Source: Colwellia sp. C1TZA3
GTDB taxonomy: Bacteria; Pseudomonadota; Gammaproteobacteria; Enterobacterales; Alteromonadaceae
Length of the DNA stretch: 64,000 nt
Direction: 5' to 3'
Assembly: GCF_007954265.1 (NCBI RefSeq)
Contig: NZ_VOLS01000006.1
Span: 43,784-107,783 of the forward strand
Within the stretch, counting starts at the first letter, position 1, and each line of letters begins with the position of its first letter. Below are positions 19,354-29,357 of the stretch, in pieces. A program made the position numbers and the translations under genes. The notes under the pieces are model-generated. The model ran no database searches. It had not been told where the DNA came from and worked only from the letters and a program-made list of their open reading frames with translations.

Positions 19354-19378
19354 AAAAAAGGGCTTCGGCCCTTTTTTT
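19354..19378 (+). terminator. Intrinsic terminator after yhbY
   Basis: AAAAAAGGGC and GCCCTTTTTTT pair around a TTCG tetraloop, the most stable common terminator loop, 24 bp after the yhbY stop. The symmetric A/T runs could allow function in both directions. Confidence 0.92.
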
Positions 19379-19569
19379 ATATTTAGTACAAATGTACTCG
19401 TGATAATGTCTTGACCATTATATTTTATTAAAGCCAAACTTATCACTAAATTCCTAATCGGCTCCTACTTAAACTGATAGCAAAATCAAACATTAGAAAA
19501 AACTAATATACAAAGGTTTGTGCTTGGCATAGAATGTAGTCGTCACATAAATTTATAAAAGGTTTTGAA

Positions 19570-19914
19570 ATGATTTTATCGGTAGCTGAATTAGTTGCAC
19601 AAGCTAAAAATTCTGTTGATTGTGTTAGCGCCGCACAAGCATTTACCCACAAAAATGCCACATTTATTGATGTTCGAGAGCCGGCAGAGACTGCTGCCTC
19701 GCCTGTAACAAATTCAATAACCATTCCACGTGGTCTATTAGAAATGAACATTGCTGAATATTGTACTGACGCGGGTATGGAGATTTACCTCCATTGCGCT
19801 TCTGGAGGTCGCGCCACATTGGCTGCAGAGCAATTGCAACGCATTGGCTATAATAATGTTAAAGCAATCAGTTGTGATCACAACAAGGTTTGTCTGGCAC
19901 AAAAAAACCAGTAA
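19570..19914 (+). CDS. Single-domain rhodanese-like sulfurtransferase
   Basis: A 114-residue rhodanese domain with IDVREPAE near residues 33-40 and the active-site loop HCASGGRATLA with catalytic Cys76. Such proteins carry a persulfide and move sulfur between acceptors such as cyanide, thioredoxin or biosynthetic enzymes. It has no signal peptide and is probably cytoplasmic. The gene is monocistronic, between two terminators, so its context gives no clear partner. Confidence 0.88.
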   Translation: MILSVAELVAQAKNSVDCVSAAQAFTHKNATFIDVREPAETAASPVTNSITIPRGLLEMNIAEYCTDAGMEIYLHCASGGRATLAAEQLQRIGYNNVKAISCDHNKVCLAQKNQ

Positions 19915-19951
19915 CATATAATGAATTAACGTCACTGGTTTTAATCACATT

Positions 19952-19993
19952 AAACCCACTTATCTAACTTAAATTCAAATCATAAGTGGGTTT
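19952..19993. terminator. Bidirectional hairpin terminator between rhodanese gene and greA
   Basis: AAACCCACTTAT at 19952-19963 pairs perfectly with ATAAGTGGGTTT at 19982-19993, with an 18-nt AT-rich loop. It lies between two convergent genes and could end both transcripts. Confidence 0.6.
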
Positions 19994-20049
19994 ATTTTAA
20001 ATTTAACATAGCTTAATCCACGTCAAATAAGGTTAAATAACAGTAGATA

Positions 20050-20526
20050 CTAAAGGTGATCTACCGAAATAATTTCATATTCAACTACGCCGCCCGGTGT
20101 GGTAATTTCAATTTCACTATCCACTACTTTACCAATTAGACCACGAGCAATAGGGGAATTTAATGAAATACGCCCAGTTTTAAAGTCTGCTTCATCGTCA
20201 CCAACAATTTTGTAGGTCACTTCAACGTCAGTATCAAGATTAAGTAATTTCACTGTTGTGCCAAAAATAACTTTGCCAGTGTTGGGTATTTTTGTCACGT
20301 CAATCACTTGCGCGTTACATAGTCTGCCTTCAATATCTTGAATACGACCTTCACAAAAACCTTGCTCTTCTTTCGCGGCATGGTACTCAGCATTTTCTTT
20401 TAAATCACCATGCTCACGAGCGGTGGCAATATCTTTGACTATACGTGGACGTCTTTCTGTTTTTAAAATTCTTAATTCTTCTTTTAGCTGCTCAGCACCA
20501 AGAAGTGTCATTGGGTATTTTGTCAT
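20050..20526 (-). CDS. greA: Transcription elongation factor GreA
   Basis: A 158-residue protein with the N-terminal antiparallel coiled coil (about 1-75, including [18 protein letters not shown], which carries the acidic tip) and the C-terminal FKBP-like domain with [14 protein letters not shown]. GreA binds the RNA polymerase secondary channel and stimulates cleavage of backtracked RNA. The length equals the E. coli protein. It follows carB after 156 bp containing two hairpins. Confidence 0.97.
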   Translation of the reverse strand: MTKYPMTLLGAEQLKEELRILKTERRPRIVKDIATAREHGDLKENAEYHAAKEEQGFCEGRIQDIEGRLCNAQVIDVTKIPNTGKVIFGTTVKLLNLDTDVEVTYKIVGDDEADFKTGRISLNSPIARGLIGKVVDSEIEITTPGGVVEYEIISVDHL

Positions 20527-20548
20527 TTCTCTCTTCTTTTTCTAACAA

Positions 20549-20595
20549 GAAAGGCGGTTTACCCTAACTACGATGAGTAGGTTAACCACCTTTAG
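20549..20595 (-). promoter_or_regulatory. Stem-loop in greA leader
   Basis: AAAGGCGGTTTACC at 20550-20563 pairs, with two mismatches, with GGTTAACCACCTTT at 20580-20593. In the minus-strand transcript this stem lies about 25 nt before the greA start. It is a candidate leader structure affecting greA; no mechanism can be read from sequence. Confidence 0.4.
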
Positions 20596-20620
20596 AAAAT
20601 AAGTCGTTTAAATAAAGTTT

Positions 20621-20675
20621 AAAAATGAATTTGCGCTACCGCCGCGCTTTTACACAGCAAGCAAATTCATTTTTT
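20621..20675 (-). terminator. Inverted repeat directly after carB
   Basis: AAAAATGAATTTGC at 20621-20634 pairs with GCAAATTCATTTTT at 20661-20674 around a 26-nt loop, beginning about 8 nt after the carB stop. It could be an inefficient terminator or a 3' end stabiliser between carB and greA. Confidence 0.45.
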
Positions 20676-20682
20676 AAGCTGT

Positions 20683-23600
20683 TTATTTACAACGTTTATG
20701 TAACTCTTGTATTGAAGTTACGGTATTGCGATCATCGGCAGCATGCGATTGGCAAGCGGCAAATGCAGCGTTCAGGGTTGTAGTATATGCGACTTTGTAA
20801 CGTAAAGCACCACCACGTAATACTTTAGAATCTTCAATCGCCTTACGCCCTTCTGTGGTATTAATAATGTAGCTGTACTCGCCATTTTTAATTCTATCAA
20901 GAATATGTGGACGACCTTCATGTACTTTATTCACTAAGCGACAAGGAATATTAGCTTCACCCAACATAACAGCAGTACCGTGTGTGGCGTCAACTTCATA
21001 ACCTAAAGCTACCATTTGTTTTGCGAGTTCAACCACACGTTTTTTATCACTATTACGCACAGAGATTAATGCACGACCATCTTTGGGTACTGATACGCCA
21101 GCACCTAAATTAGCTTTTGCATAAGCTTCTTCAAATGTTTCACCCACACCCATCACTTCACCCGTTGAACGCATTTCTGGTCCCACTAATGGGTCACTAC
21201 CATGAAATTTGTTAAACGGAATAACCACTTCTTTAACGGAGAAATACGGTGGAATAATTTCTTTCGTAATGCCCTGCTCTTTCAGTGATTTACCCGCCAT
21301 CACACGTGCGCCTATTTTAGCTAAAGGCACAGCCGTTGCTTTTGATACAAACGGAATAGTACGCGCAGCACGAGGGTTAACCTCAATGATATAAACTTTA
21401 CCGTCTTTAACCGCCATTTGCGTGTTCATTAGGCCAATAACGCCTAATTCAAAGGCTAAGTCGGTGACTTGCTTGCGCATCACATCTTGTACTTCTTGGT
21501 TTAAGCTATAGGCAGGTAATGAACAAGCTGAGTCACCTGAATGCACACCGGCTTGCTCTATATGCTGCATAATGCCGCCCACTACTACATCGGTGCCATC
21601 ACAAACCACATCAATATCTACTTCAATCGCATCATCAAGGAAATGATCAAGCAGCACAGGTGAGTCATTCGAGACATTAACCGCTTCAGTCATATAACGA
21701 CGTAAATCATCTAAGTCATAAACAATTTCCATTGCGCGACCACCCAAAACATAAGAGGGACGAACCACTAATGGAAAGCCAATAGCTTCAGCTTTTGCCA
21801 TGGCTTCGTCGATGGAAGTCACCGTAGCATTGTCTGGTTGTAATAAACCTAAACGGTCAACTGCTTGTTGGAAACGTTCTCTGTCTTCCGCTCTATCAAT
21901 AGCATCAGGCGATGTACCAATAATAGGTACGCCAGCCGCTTCTAAAGCACGGGCTAATTTCAATGGTGTTTGACCACCGTATTGCACAATAACGCCTTTT
22001 GGCTTTTCAATACGGACAATTTCAAGCACATCTTCAAAAGTGATTGACTCAAAATATAACCGGTCAGAGGTATCATAATCGGTTGAAACCGTTTCAGGGT
22101 TACAATTAACCATGATGGTTTCATAACCGTCTTCGCGTAAGGCTAATGCCGCATGAACACAACAGTAATCAAACTCAATACCTTGGCCAATACGGTTTGG
22201 ACCGCCGCCTAAGATCATAATTTTTTCATTGTCTGTTGGGTTGGCTTCACACTCTTCATCATAAGTGGAGTACATATAAGCGGTATCTGAACTAAATTCA
22301 GCCGCACAGGTATCAACACGTTTGTAGACAGGGAAAATATTCGCTTTATGACGCTTTTTGCGCACTTCAGCTTCAGCAATACCAATTAAATCGGCAAGAC
22401 GAGAATCAGCAAAACCTTTACGTTTTAATTTACGTAAATACTCAGGGGTTAATATTTTTAAGCCGCCTTCCGCTACTTTCGCTTCTTCTAAAACAATATC
22501 TTCAATTTGAATTAAGAACCAACGGTCAATCATGGTTAAGCGGTAAACATCGTCAACAGTTAAGCCTAAACGGAACGCGTCAGCAATATACCAAATACGG
22601 TCCGAGCCAGCTTCTTGCAGCTCGTGCATAATTTTAGTTTTGGCACCGGGTTGAGTCACATCAACCATAGAGTCAAAACCGTTAACGCCAACTTCTAGAC
22701 CGCGCAACGCTTTTTGTAATGATTCTTGTTGATTACGGCCAATCGCCATAACTTCACCCACTGACTTCATTTGGGTGGTTAATCTGTCTTCACAGCCCGC
22801 AAACTTTTCAAAGTTAAAACGTGGGATTTTAGTCACAACGTAATCTATGGTGGGCTCAAAAGATGCTGGTGTTGCGCCGCCAGTAATGTCGTTGGTTAAC
22901 TCATCTAAGGTATAACCTACGGCTAATTTTGCCGCTATTTTAGCAATCGGGAAACCAGTTGCTTTTGAGGCTAATGCTGACGAGCGAGAAACCCGTGGGT
23001 TCATCTCGATAATCACCATACGGCCAGTCTCAGGACAAATACCAAATTGGACGTTTGAGCCGCCGGTTTCAACACCAATTTCACGTAATACCGCAATCGA
23101 GGCATTACGCATAATTTGGTATTCTTTGTCAGTCAAGGTTTGCGCTGGAGCAACCGTGATAGAGTCACCCGTATGAATACCCATAGGGTCTATGTTTTCG
23201 ATCGCACAAATAATAATACAGTTATCATTTTTATCGCGAACCACTTCCATTTCATATTCTTTCCAACCGATGAGTGATTCATCAATCAATAATTCTGAGG
23301 TGGGAGAAAGATCTAAACCACGGGTACAAATTTCGTGAAATTCTTCGCGGTTATAAGCGATACCGCCACCGGTGCCACCCATAGTAAACGAAGGACGAAT
23401 AATACAAGGAAAACCTAAGATTTTACTTGCAGCGTGCGCTTCTTCAATCGTATGTACAATTTCAGCATTTGGCGTGTCTAAGCCAATCGCTTTCATGGCT
23501 TTGTCAAAACGACTGCGATCTTCTGCTTTATCAATGGCATCAGCGGTTGCGCCAATCATTTCAACATTGAATTCTTTTAACACGCCTTTTGCTTCAAGTT

Positions 23601-23901
23601 CTAAAGCACAGTTTAAAGCCGTTTGACCGCCCATAGTCGGTAAAACCGCACAAGGACGTTCTTTTTCAATGATTTTTCGTACAACTTCCCAATGAATAGG
23701 TTCGATATAAGTAGCATCAGCCATCTCAGGGTCAGTCATAATTGTTGCGGGGTTCGAGTTAACTAAAATAACCCGATAACCTTCTTCACGCAGTGCTTTA
23801 CAGGCTTGTGCACCTGAATAATCAAATTCACATGCTTGACCAATAACAATTGGGCCAGCGCCTAAGATCAAGATACTTTTTAAATCAGTACGTTTTGCCA
23901 T
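20683..23901 (-). CDS. carB: Carbamoyl-phosphate synthase large subunit
   Basis: A 1072-residue protein with two homologous ATP-grasp halves (about 1-400 and 550-935). The first makes carboxyphosphate; the second makes carbamoyl phosphate. [17 protein letters not shown] and [17 protein letters not shown] mark the two halves, and the C-terminal 130 residues form the allosteric MGS domain that binds UMP and ornithine in enterobacteria. The length matches E. coli. It lies 29 bp after carA and supplies carbamoyl phosphate for pyrimidines and arginine. Confidence 0.98.
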   Translation of the reverse strand: MAKRTDLKSILILGAGPIVIGQACEFDYSGAQACKALREEGYRVILVNSNPATIMTDPEMADATYIEPIHWEVVRKIIEKERPCAVLPTMGGQTALNCALELEAKGVLKEFNVEMIGATADAIDKAEDRSRFDKAMKAIGLDTPNAEIVHTIEEAHAASKILGFPCIIRPSFTMGGTGGGIAYNREEFHEICTRGLDLSPTSELLIDESLIGWKEYEMEVVRDKNDNCIIICAIENIDPMGIHTGDSITVAPAQTLTDKEYQIMRNASIAVLREIGVETGGSNVQFGICPETGRMVIIEMNPRVSRSSALASKATGFPIAKIAAKLAVGYTLDELTNDITGGATPASFEPTIDYVVTKIPRFNFEKFAGCEDRLTTQMKSVGEVMAIGRNQQESLQKALRGLEVGVNGFDSMVDVTQPGAKTKIMHELQEAGSDRIWYIADAFRLGLTVDDVYRLTMIDRWFLIQIEDIVLEEAKVAEGGLKILTPEYLRKLKRKGFADSRLADLIGIAEAEVRKKRHKANIFPVYKRVDTCAAEFSSDTAYMYSTYDEECEANPTDNEKIMILGGGPNRIGQGIEFDYCCVHAALALREDGYETIMVNCNPETVSTDYDTSDRLYFESITFEDVLEIVRIEKPKGVIVQYGGQTPLKLARALEAAGVPIIGTSPDAIDRAEDRERFQQAVDRLGLLQPDNATVTSIDEAMAKAEAIGFPLVVRPSYVLGGRAMEIVYDLDDLRRYMTEAVNVSNDSPVLLDHFLDDAIEVDIDVVCDGTDVVVGGIMQHIEQAGVHSGDSACSLPAYSLNQEVQDVMRKQVTDLAFELGVIGLMNTQMAVKDGKVYIIEVNPRAARTIPFVSKATAVPLAKIGARVMAGKSLKEQGITKEIIPPYFSVKEVVIPFNKFHGSDPLVGPEMRSTGEVMGVGETFEEAYAKANLGAGVSVPKDGRALISVRNSDKKRVVELAKQMVALGYEVDATHGTAVMLGEANIPCRLVNKVHEGRPHILDRIKNGEYSYIINTTEGRKAIEDSKVLRGGALRYKVAYTTTLNAAFAACQSHAADDRNTVTSIQELHKRCK

Positions 23902-23930
23902 TTTATATTCTCTCTTCTCTTGTCTAGGGT

Positions 23931-25085
23931 CTACGCTTTTTTAGCAGCAACGATTAAGTCGATAAAATGATCGAACAAGGGTGCAGCATCGGCAGGGCCA
24001 GGGCTAGCTTCAGGATGACCTTGAAAACTAAATGCCGCTTTATCTGTGCGATGAATACCTTGAATTGAACCATCAAATAATGAAGTGTGCGTTACCTTTA
24101 AGTTTTCAGGTAAGCTATTTTCATCAACCGCAAAACCATGGTTTTGCGCCGTGATCATAACAATATTTCGTGCAAAGTCTTTCACGGGGTGATTAGCACC
24201 ATGATGACCAAACTTCATTTTTACCGTTTTAGCATCACTGGCTAACGCCAGTAATTGATGGCCTAAACAGATACCAAATACTGGAATATCTGTTGTTAAA
24301 AATTTTTTAATTGCTGTAATAGCATAATCACAAGGCTCTGGGTCACCGGGGCCATTTGATAAGAAAATACCATCAGGCTTCATGGCTAATACTGCTTCAG
24401 CAGAAGTTTGTGCTGGTACTACGGTAAGTTTACAACCGCGGTCTACTAACATACGTAAAATATTACGTTTAGCACCGAAATCGTAGGCAACGACATGAAA
24501 TGGCAGTTTTTCAGGGCTATCTTTAAAAGAAGTATGACCTTTGCCTAATTCCCAACTCCCTTCATGCCACTCGTAAGCTGCTGTGGTAGAAACAACTTTT
24601 GCTAAGTCCATACCTTTAAGGCCAGGAAAGCTTTGTGCTTGTGCTAGCGCCTTTATTTCTGCGCTGTCATCAATTAAGTCACCGGCGATTATGCAACCGT
24701 TTTGTGCACCTTTCTCACGGAGAATACGGGTTAGTTTACGGGTATCTATATCGGCAATGCCTAAAATATTTTTTGCTTTTAGGTAGTCGCCTAAACTTTG
24801 TTCACTGCGAAAATTACTCGCTAACAGCGGTAAGTCACGAATTACTAAACCTTTTGCCCAAATAGTGTCCGATTCTTCATCTTCGCTATTGGTACCTGTG
24901 TTACCTATATGTGGATATGTAAGGGTAACAATTTGCTCTGCATACGAGGGATCTGTCAGAATTTCTTGGTAGCCTGTCATTGAAGTATTGAATACTACTT
25001 CACCAACAGCAGCCCCTTCTGCACCGATAGCGGTGCCCTTAAATACAGTGCCGTCTTCAAGCACTAAAATGGCAGATTTAGTCAA
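23931..25085 (-). CDS. carA: Carbamoyl-phosphate synthase small subunit
   Basis: A 384-residue glutaminase subunit of carbamoyl-phosphate synthase. The N-terminal domain includes [19 protein letters not shown], and the C-terminal class I amidotransferase domain has the nucleophile Cys in [11 protein letters not shown] and the His/Glu in [11 protein letters not shown]. It channels ammonia to CarB. The start has GGAGG upstream (AACGGAGGTTACATTG). The 304-bp leader contains several inverted repeats and probably holds the regulatory sites. Confidence 0.98.
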   Translation of the reverse strand: MTKSAILVLEDGTVFKGTAIGAEGAAVGEVVFNTSMTGYQEILTDPSYAEQIVTLTYPHIGNTGTNSEDEESDTIWAKGLVIRDLPLLASNFRSEQSLGDYLKAKNILGIADIDTRKLTRILREKGAQNGCIIAGDLIDDSAEIKALAQAQSFPGLKGMDLAKVVSTTAAYEWHEGSWELGKGHTSFKDSPEKLPFHVVAYDFGAKRNILRMLVDRGCKLTVVPAQTSAEAVLAMKPDGIFLSNGPGDPEPCDYAITAIKKFLTTDIPVFGICLGHQLLALASDAKTVKMKFGHHGANHPVKDFARNIVMITAQNHGFAVDENSLPENLKVTHTSLFDGSIQGIHRTDKAAFSFQGHPEASPGPADAAPLFDHFIDLIVAAKKA

Positions 25086-25111
25086 TGTAACCTCCGTTAA
25101 GAAGAAAGAAA

Positions 25112-25147
25112 ATTAATGGTAAAATAACTAAGAATTTAACCATTAAT
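25112..25147 (-). promoter_or_regulatory. carA leader stem-loop 1 (nearest the start codon)
   Basis: ATTAATGGT at 25112-25120 and ACCATTAAT at 25139-25147 are perfect inverted arms with further weak pairing inside. In the transcript the stem ends about 25 nt before the carA start, just upstream of the ribosome site. This placement fits control of translation or transcript stability. Confidence 0.45.
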
Positions 25148-25172
25148 GATAAAAAGCGATACGCACAAAAAA

Positions 25173-25218
25173 TGTCAAAAATCCAAGCCAGTTCATCATG
25201 AACAGTAAATTTTTGACA
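25173..25218 (-). promoter_or_regulatory. carA leader nested palindrome 2
   Basis: Outer arms TGTCAAAAAT (25173-25182) and ATTTTTGACA (25209-25218) enclose an inner palindrome GTTCATCATGAAC (25191-25203). On RNA this could form an interrupted hairpin; on DNA it could be a two-level operator. It does not match the ArgR box consensus closely. Confidence 0.5.
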
Positions 25219-25279
25219 AAATCCACTTATATTACGCTTGTAAGGGTCTTTCGTCTAGTAATAATTGTAAAAACTCTCT

Positions 25280-25314
25280 GTTTTTGACGTTATTGATGTA
25301 AAGACGCCAAAAAC
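25280..25314 (-). promoter_or_regulatory. carA leader inverted repeat 3
   Basis: GTTTTTGACGT at 25280-25290 and ACGCCAAAAAC at 25304-25314 are inverted arms with one mismatch, 13 bp apart. They lie about 40 bp downstream of a possible -10 box (TATAAT on the minus strand at 25352-25357; its -35 is poor). A regulator site or a leader stem is possible. Confidence 0.45.
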
Positions 25315-25389
25315 AATACTTTTCTATAAAATTAACCCGCAAATAGCACAAATTATACCGCTAATATTTGGCTAAATTACTTTAGGGTT

Positions 25390-26199
25390 TTAGTTATCTT
25401 TAAAACCCAAAACATCTTGCATGTCATAAAATCCCGCGTGAGCTTCGCTTAACCAAAACGCCGCCCGCATTGCGCCTAAAGCAAAAGTCATTCTTGAACT
25501 TGCTTTATGAGTCAGCTCAATACGCTCACCAATATCAGCAAAGTAAGCGGTATGTTCACCAACAATATCGCCCGCCCTTACGGTAGCAAAACCTATGGTT
25601 TCTCGGCTACGCTCTGCGGTAATACCTTCTCGGCCATACACCGCCACTTTATTAAGATCTCGGCCTAAGGTATCAGCGATGACTTGGCCCATTTTTACTG
25701 CAGTGCCTGATGGTGCGTCTTTCTTAAATCTATGATGTGCTTCAAAAATTTCTATATCTGTATGCTCGCCAATCGCTTTGGCAGTCACTTCAAGTAACTT
25801 AAACAATAAATTCACACCAACACTCGTATTAGGTGCTAAAATAACCGGTATGTTGTTACCTGCAGCTTTAATCGTTGCTACTTGCTGTTCAGAAAAGCCG
25901 GTGGTGCCAATAACCAAGGCTTTGTTATGTTGCTGACACCAGTCAAGATGCTCAAGCGTAGCGTCAATTGAGGTGAAATCGATTAACACATCAGCTGCCA
26001 ACAATGCTTTATAGTCTGTCGTGGTTTTTTGACCAATCGCACCAATACCAGCAATTTCACCTAAATCAAAATTTTCAAATGATGAGCCAGCACGAACACT
26101 ACCACCGACAAGTTCAACTGATTTATGCTCGATAGCCGCTTGTATTAAATTTCGGCCCATGCGCCCACTACAGCCTAAAATGGCTACTTTCACTTTCAT
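25390..26199 (-). CDS. dapB: 4-hydroxy-tetrahydrodipicolinate reductase
   Basis: A 269-residue NAD(P)H-dependent enzyme of lysine and diaminopimelate synthesis. It has the nucleotide-binding [13 protein letters not shown] at the N-terminus, the catalytic/substrate loop [15 protein letters not shown] and a central GTTGFS. The length matches the family. It lies upstream of carAB on the same strand, as in many gammaproteobacteria, and carA has its own long leader. Confidence 0.97.
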   Translation of the reverse strand: MKVKVAILGCSGRMGRNLIQAAIEHKSVELVGGSVRAGSSFENFDLGEIAGIGAIGQKTTTDYKALLAADVLIDFTSIDATLEHLDWCQQHNKALVIGTTGFSEQQVATIKAAGNNIPVILAPNTSVGVNLLFKLLEVTAKAIGEHTDIEIFEAHHRFKKDAPSGTAVKMGQVIADTLGRDLNKVAVYGREGITAERSRETIGFATVRAGDIVGEHTAYFADIGERIELTHKASSRMTFALGAMRAAFWLSEAHAGFYDMQDVLGFKDN

Positions 26200-26224
26200 G
26201 ACAACGTATTCCTACTTAGTAATG

Positions 26225-26671
26225 TTATAAGGGGGTGTTCTCTGCTGTATTGTAAGCCACAACAAAAGCGCTATTTAAATCAACTGATTGACTAAGTTCT
26301 TGTGACACGACATTAAAAATTCGCCATTGCCCTGCGCTAAAAGCCAGATGATAGAATGCTGAAAAATCGGTAAAAACTTCGGCTTGAGGACCAATAAACT
26401 GCCAATCAACACAAACAAGTATAAGATCTTCACTCAACTGACTAAAACTGGCTTTTAAGGCAAAAAAATGTTTTATCTCTGCATGACTTAGTACGGTAAA
26501 TATATCTAAAAATTCTTGTTCAAATACTTTATCACTAGCAATTAATACCGCTTTATCGGGCGTATGCAAAGTACAAGGCAGCTGATAGCATTGTCGCATA
26601 GCTGACATATTTTGCTGATAAAACGCCCTTAGGTAACGCTGGAAAAATTGTTCGATAGCTAATTTATGCAT
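26225..26671 (-). CDS. Hypothetical protein with NTF2/SnoaL-like features
   Basis: From the ATG at 26671 it has 148 residues (a TTG at 26689 is an alternative). The pattern of an N-terminal helix (FFQRYLRAFYQQ), a short Cys/Leu-rich segment and C-terminal strands ending in WRIFNVVSQELS resembles the NTF2/SnoaL fold used in small enzymes and binding proteins. I do not recognise a specific family or active site. It ends 25 bp before dapB and may share its transcript. It has no signal peptide. Confidence 0.6.
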   Translation of the reverse strand: MHKLAIEQFFQRYLRAFYQQNMSAMRQCYQLPCTLHTPDKAVLIASDKVFEQEFLDIFTVLSHAEIKHFFALKASFSQLSEDLILVCVDWQFIGPQAEVFTDFSAFYHLAFSAGQWRIFNVVSQELSQSVDLNSAFVVAYNTAENTPL

Positions 26672-26720
26672 TAGTGATATATAACTCAAACTTGATTTAC
26701 TTTATATAAATTATACTTAT

Positions 26721-26742
26721 AAAAAAACCCTCATTTGAGGGC
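26721..26742 (-). terminator. Intrinsic terminator after the FKBP gene
   Basis: On the minus strand GCCCTC pairs with GAGGGT around AAAT, followed by seven T. It begins 19 nt past the stop of the isomerase gene ending at 26761. Confidence 0.88.
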
Positions 26743-26760
26743 TTTTAAAAAATAGTTTAC

Positions 26761-27384
26761 TTAGCTAATAATCGCTAATAACTCAACGTCGAATACCAAG
26801 GTTGCGTAAGGAGGAATTGCACCTTGAGAGCCACGCTCACCGTAAGCTAAACCGTAAGGCACATATAAACGCCATTTTGAACCTTCAGTCATTGATTGTA
26901 ACGCTTCAGTCCAACCAGCGATAACGCCGCCGACTGGAAATTCAGCAGGTTGGCCACGATCAACAGAGCTATCAAAGATATCACCATTGATGAATGTACC
27001 GTGGTAATGCACACGAACTGTGCTAGCAGCTGTTGGCTTTTCGCCTTCACCTGTAGCAACTACTTCGTATTGTAAACCTGATTCAGTTGTTGTTACTTCT
27101 TCACGTTTTGCATTTTCTGCTAAGAAAGCTTCGCCTTCAGCTGACTTTTCTTTAGCTTCTGCTTGCTCTAGCTCTTGCATCTTTTGAGATACAACACCAA
27201 ATGCTTCATTAAGTGCTTCGTCAGATACTTGGCTTGCAGTATTAGCAATGGCATCAGCTAAACCAGCTTGCACAGCAGATACGTCAAAATCTTTAAAAGG
27301 ATTGTTACGTAGTTGGTCACCTAGTTGACGACCTACACCATAACTTACGCGTTGTTCGATTGTTTCAAGTTTATTCTCAGACAT
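26761..27384 (-). CDS. fklB: FKBP-type peptidyl-prolyl cis-trans isomerase
   Basis: A 207-residue protein with an N-terminal helical dimerisation domain (about 1-85) and a C-terminal FKBP domain (about 105-207) with VRVHYHGTFINGDIFDSS, FPVGGVIAGWTEAL and YGERGSQGAIPPYATLVFDVELL. It has no signal peptide, which fits the cytoplasmic FklB rather than the periplasmic FkpA. It catalyses proline isomerisation and probably acts as a chaperone. Its transcription is bounded by a strong terminator. Confidence 0.9.
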   Translation of the reverse strand: MSENKLETIEQRVSYGVGRQLGDQLRNNPFKDFDVSAVQAGLADAIANTASQVSDEALNEAFGVVSQKMQELEQAEAKEKSAEGEAFLAENAKREEVTTTESGLQYEVVATGEGEKPTAASTVRVHYHGTFINGDIFDSSVDRGQPAEFPVGGVIAGWTEALQSMTEGSKWRLYVPYGLAYGERGSQGAIPPYATLVFDVELLAIIS

Positions 27385-27540
27385 TATTTAATCTTCACTT
27401 AATTGATACGATAAAAATTCGCCGATACAATAGCATAATTTTAACCTTCTCTGTAGTGCTAGCGCCGGTGAATTTACTATTTATTATAAATTGTTAACTT
27501 TAATGCTGCTAGGCGACTCATCGCTAGCAAGCTCTCTTCA

Positions 27541-28542
27541 CTATGGCGAACTTGCCATTATCTTCTCATAACACTGGGTTAACACTGGGACTGAGAGATT
27601 AAGTTCTGTCACTAAGGTCATCGGATAAGCGATTAAAACATCAAACTCTGAATGCTGCCCAGCAGCCAGATCTCGTTGCATTGATGTTTCGCTACTATCA
27701 GGTAAGCGTGATAAAAAGCTCAATGTCTCCTTTATATGCTTATCACCAAGGTTTACCCCTGCTTTGCGCGCAATATCAGCATATTCATTAACAATGCGTT
27801 CCAATAAAAATGTTATGTGACTTTGTGCACGAATTTCGCCCAAGTTCATTTTTCTCGCCCCAGCCAATGCGCCCCAGGCAGCAACAAGAATAAATTTTCG
27901 CCATAAGGCTAACTTAATATCACTGGTTACCCCAATGCTAACACCAGCTAATTTAAAACATTTTGCTATTTCACTAAGCAATTCTGTTGCTTGCACCTTA
28001 GCTCGAGCCGCTTTTACTTCATCAACTTGTTCAACTCTTGAGTCCGCTAATACTTCATCAGTAAAGTCAGTAAAAGCACCTATGGTGATATGAGGCTTCG
28101 CGCCAGTATGATTTATCACGCCATCGGCGGTTTTCTCAGCGATAATTTTGGCTAAACCACCAATAATATTTTCCAAAGCAATGCCGTGCTTTTGCATAAC
28201 ATCTACGGCATTAACACCGTTTAATAACGGTATTACACGCGTATGCTTTAAAATTAAAGGTTTTATTTGGGCAATTACCGCAGGTAACTGATACGACTTT
28301 ACACAGAGAAAAATAACGTCAGCAGGCGTTGTCAAAGTCTCTGCAGTTAAATTTTGTGCATTAACCACATTAACCTTGTCAAGCTGTACATCACCTTCAA
28401 TACTTTTAATGGTTAAGCCAGAGCTTTGCATGCTCTGAAATTGCTGGCCACGCGCAACAAAAGTAACATTCTCGCCATACTGTGCTAAGCGGCCACCAAA
28501 ATATCCACCCACAGCACCACAACCCACAATAACAAAATGCAT
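27541..28542 (-). CDS. panE: 2-dehydropantoate 2-reductase
   Basis: The ATG at 28542 (MHFVIVGCGAVGGYFGG) is preceded by AAGGAAGAG and gives 333 residues. The frame is open to 28638, but those residues have no ribosome site and precede the Rossmann fold, so they are excluded. The NADPH-binding GCGAVGGYFGGRLA and the C-terminal ApbA domain, with SSETSMQRDLAAGQHSEFDV, identify the ketopantoate reductase family, which makes pantoate for coenzyme A. Several paralogues of this fold exist with other substrates, so the exact reaction is likely but not certain. Confidence 0.82.
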   Translation of the reverse strand: MHFVIVGCGAVGGYFGGRLAQYGENVTFVARGQQFQSMQSSGLTIKSIEGDVQLDKVNVVNAQNLTAETLTTPADVIFLCVKSYQLPAVIAQIKPLILKHTRVIPLLNGVNAVDVMQKHGIALENIIGGLAKIIAEKTADGVINHTGAKPHITIGAFTDFTDEVLADSRVEQVDEVKAARAKVQATELLSEIAKCFKLAGVSIGVTSDIKLALWRKFILVAAWGALAGARKMNLGEIRAQSHITFLLERIVNEYADIARKAGVNLGDKHIKETLSFLSRLPDSSETSMQRDLAAGQHSEFDVLIAYPMTLVTELNLSVPVLTQCYEKIMASSP

Positions 28543-28910
28543 TACTCTTCCTTTTATACAATAAATTATACTGAAGTTTAGCACGGCGAAATTAAAATAA
28601 TCAGGCGCTAAAGCTTTAAAATAGTGGGAAAAGTACACTTTATTTCAACATAACTCGCTAAAATTAATATCCTCAATTTAAAATAGATGATTACACATAG
28701 ATTTTTCAATTCATTTTTTCACGTAAAATTGAGCTTTAAATAATACGCCCTAAAGTGAATATTGTAATGCAAGGCATAATGTCAAACTCACGCTTAAGCT
28801 GTATTTATTAATTTAAAATAAAAACCTTACATGAATCAATATTCCCTAAGCATATACACCACGAATATGATAAATAACTTGCTTAAATAAATTTAACTTT
28901 ATCTTGCACT
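28543..28910. other. Gene-free interval between panE and kinase fragment
   Basis: About 370 bp of AT-rich sequence with stops in all frames. I find no missing N-terminal part of the sugar kinase here and no recognisable RNA gene. It must hold the panE promoter. Confidence 0.5.
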
Positions 28911-29225
28911 ATGCTTGAGTATATGAAAAATAGCATGGTGGTACTAACCTTGGGTGAAAACGGCGCTCACTTTATTACCGAAAAGGTTAATATTAGGCAG
29001 GAGGTATTTAGCGCAGTGCCTATGGGCGATACGGTGGGTGCTGGAGATACTTTCTTTTCAGCGCTGCTAGCGCAATTACTGCGTGACAATGCGCTAACAC
29101 CAGCAGCTAAGCAGGAAGATTTAGCTTATGCCTTAAAATTTGGCGCTTTAGCGGCGGCTATTAACGTATCGAAAATCGGTTGCCAACCACCGACTCATCA
29201 AGCAGTGCTCAGTAAATTAGCTTAG
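28911..29225 (+). pseudogene. C-terminal fragment of a PfkB-family sugar kinase
   Basis: The 104 codons correspond to the last third of a PfkB/ribokinase-family kinase: VVLTLGENGAHF and then the second PfkB signature DTVGAGDTFFSALL, which includes the catalytic Asp and the anion hole. Intact fructokinases or ribokinases have about 300 residues, so roughly 190 residues with the sugar-binding lid and first signature are missing. An in-frame TAA lies shortly upstream and no ribosome site precedes the ATG. It is a decayed gene. Its position before pgi suggests a former sugar-utilisation role. Confidence 0.8.
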
Positions 29226-29357
29226 GGCTTTTGGCGGTTAAAGCCACTAGCACTAACATTGAATAGATAGCACTGTTATCGTTCTTCAAAAGTCATTTTT
29301 TGATAACGATTCCATTTTTGAAACAAATTTAAATTTTATTATAAAGGCTAATTAAAC

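Noticed and set aside
25086..25389. ArgR boxes in the carA leader
   Set aside because: No pair of close matches to the ArgR consensus is present; the palindromes seen have different sequence.
28543..28638. N-terminal extension of panE
   Set aside because: The ATG at 28542 has a strong ribosome site and begins the Rossmann fold; the extension does not resemble the family.
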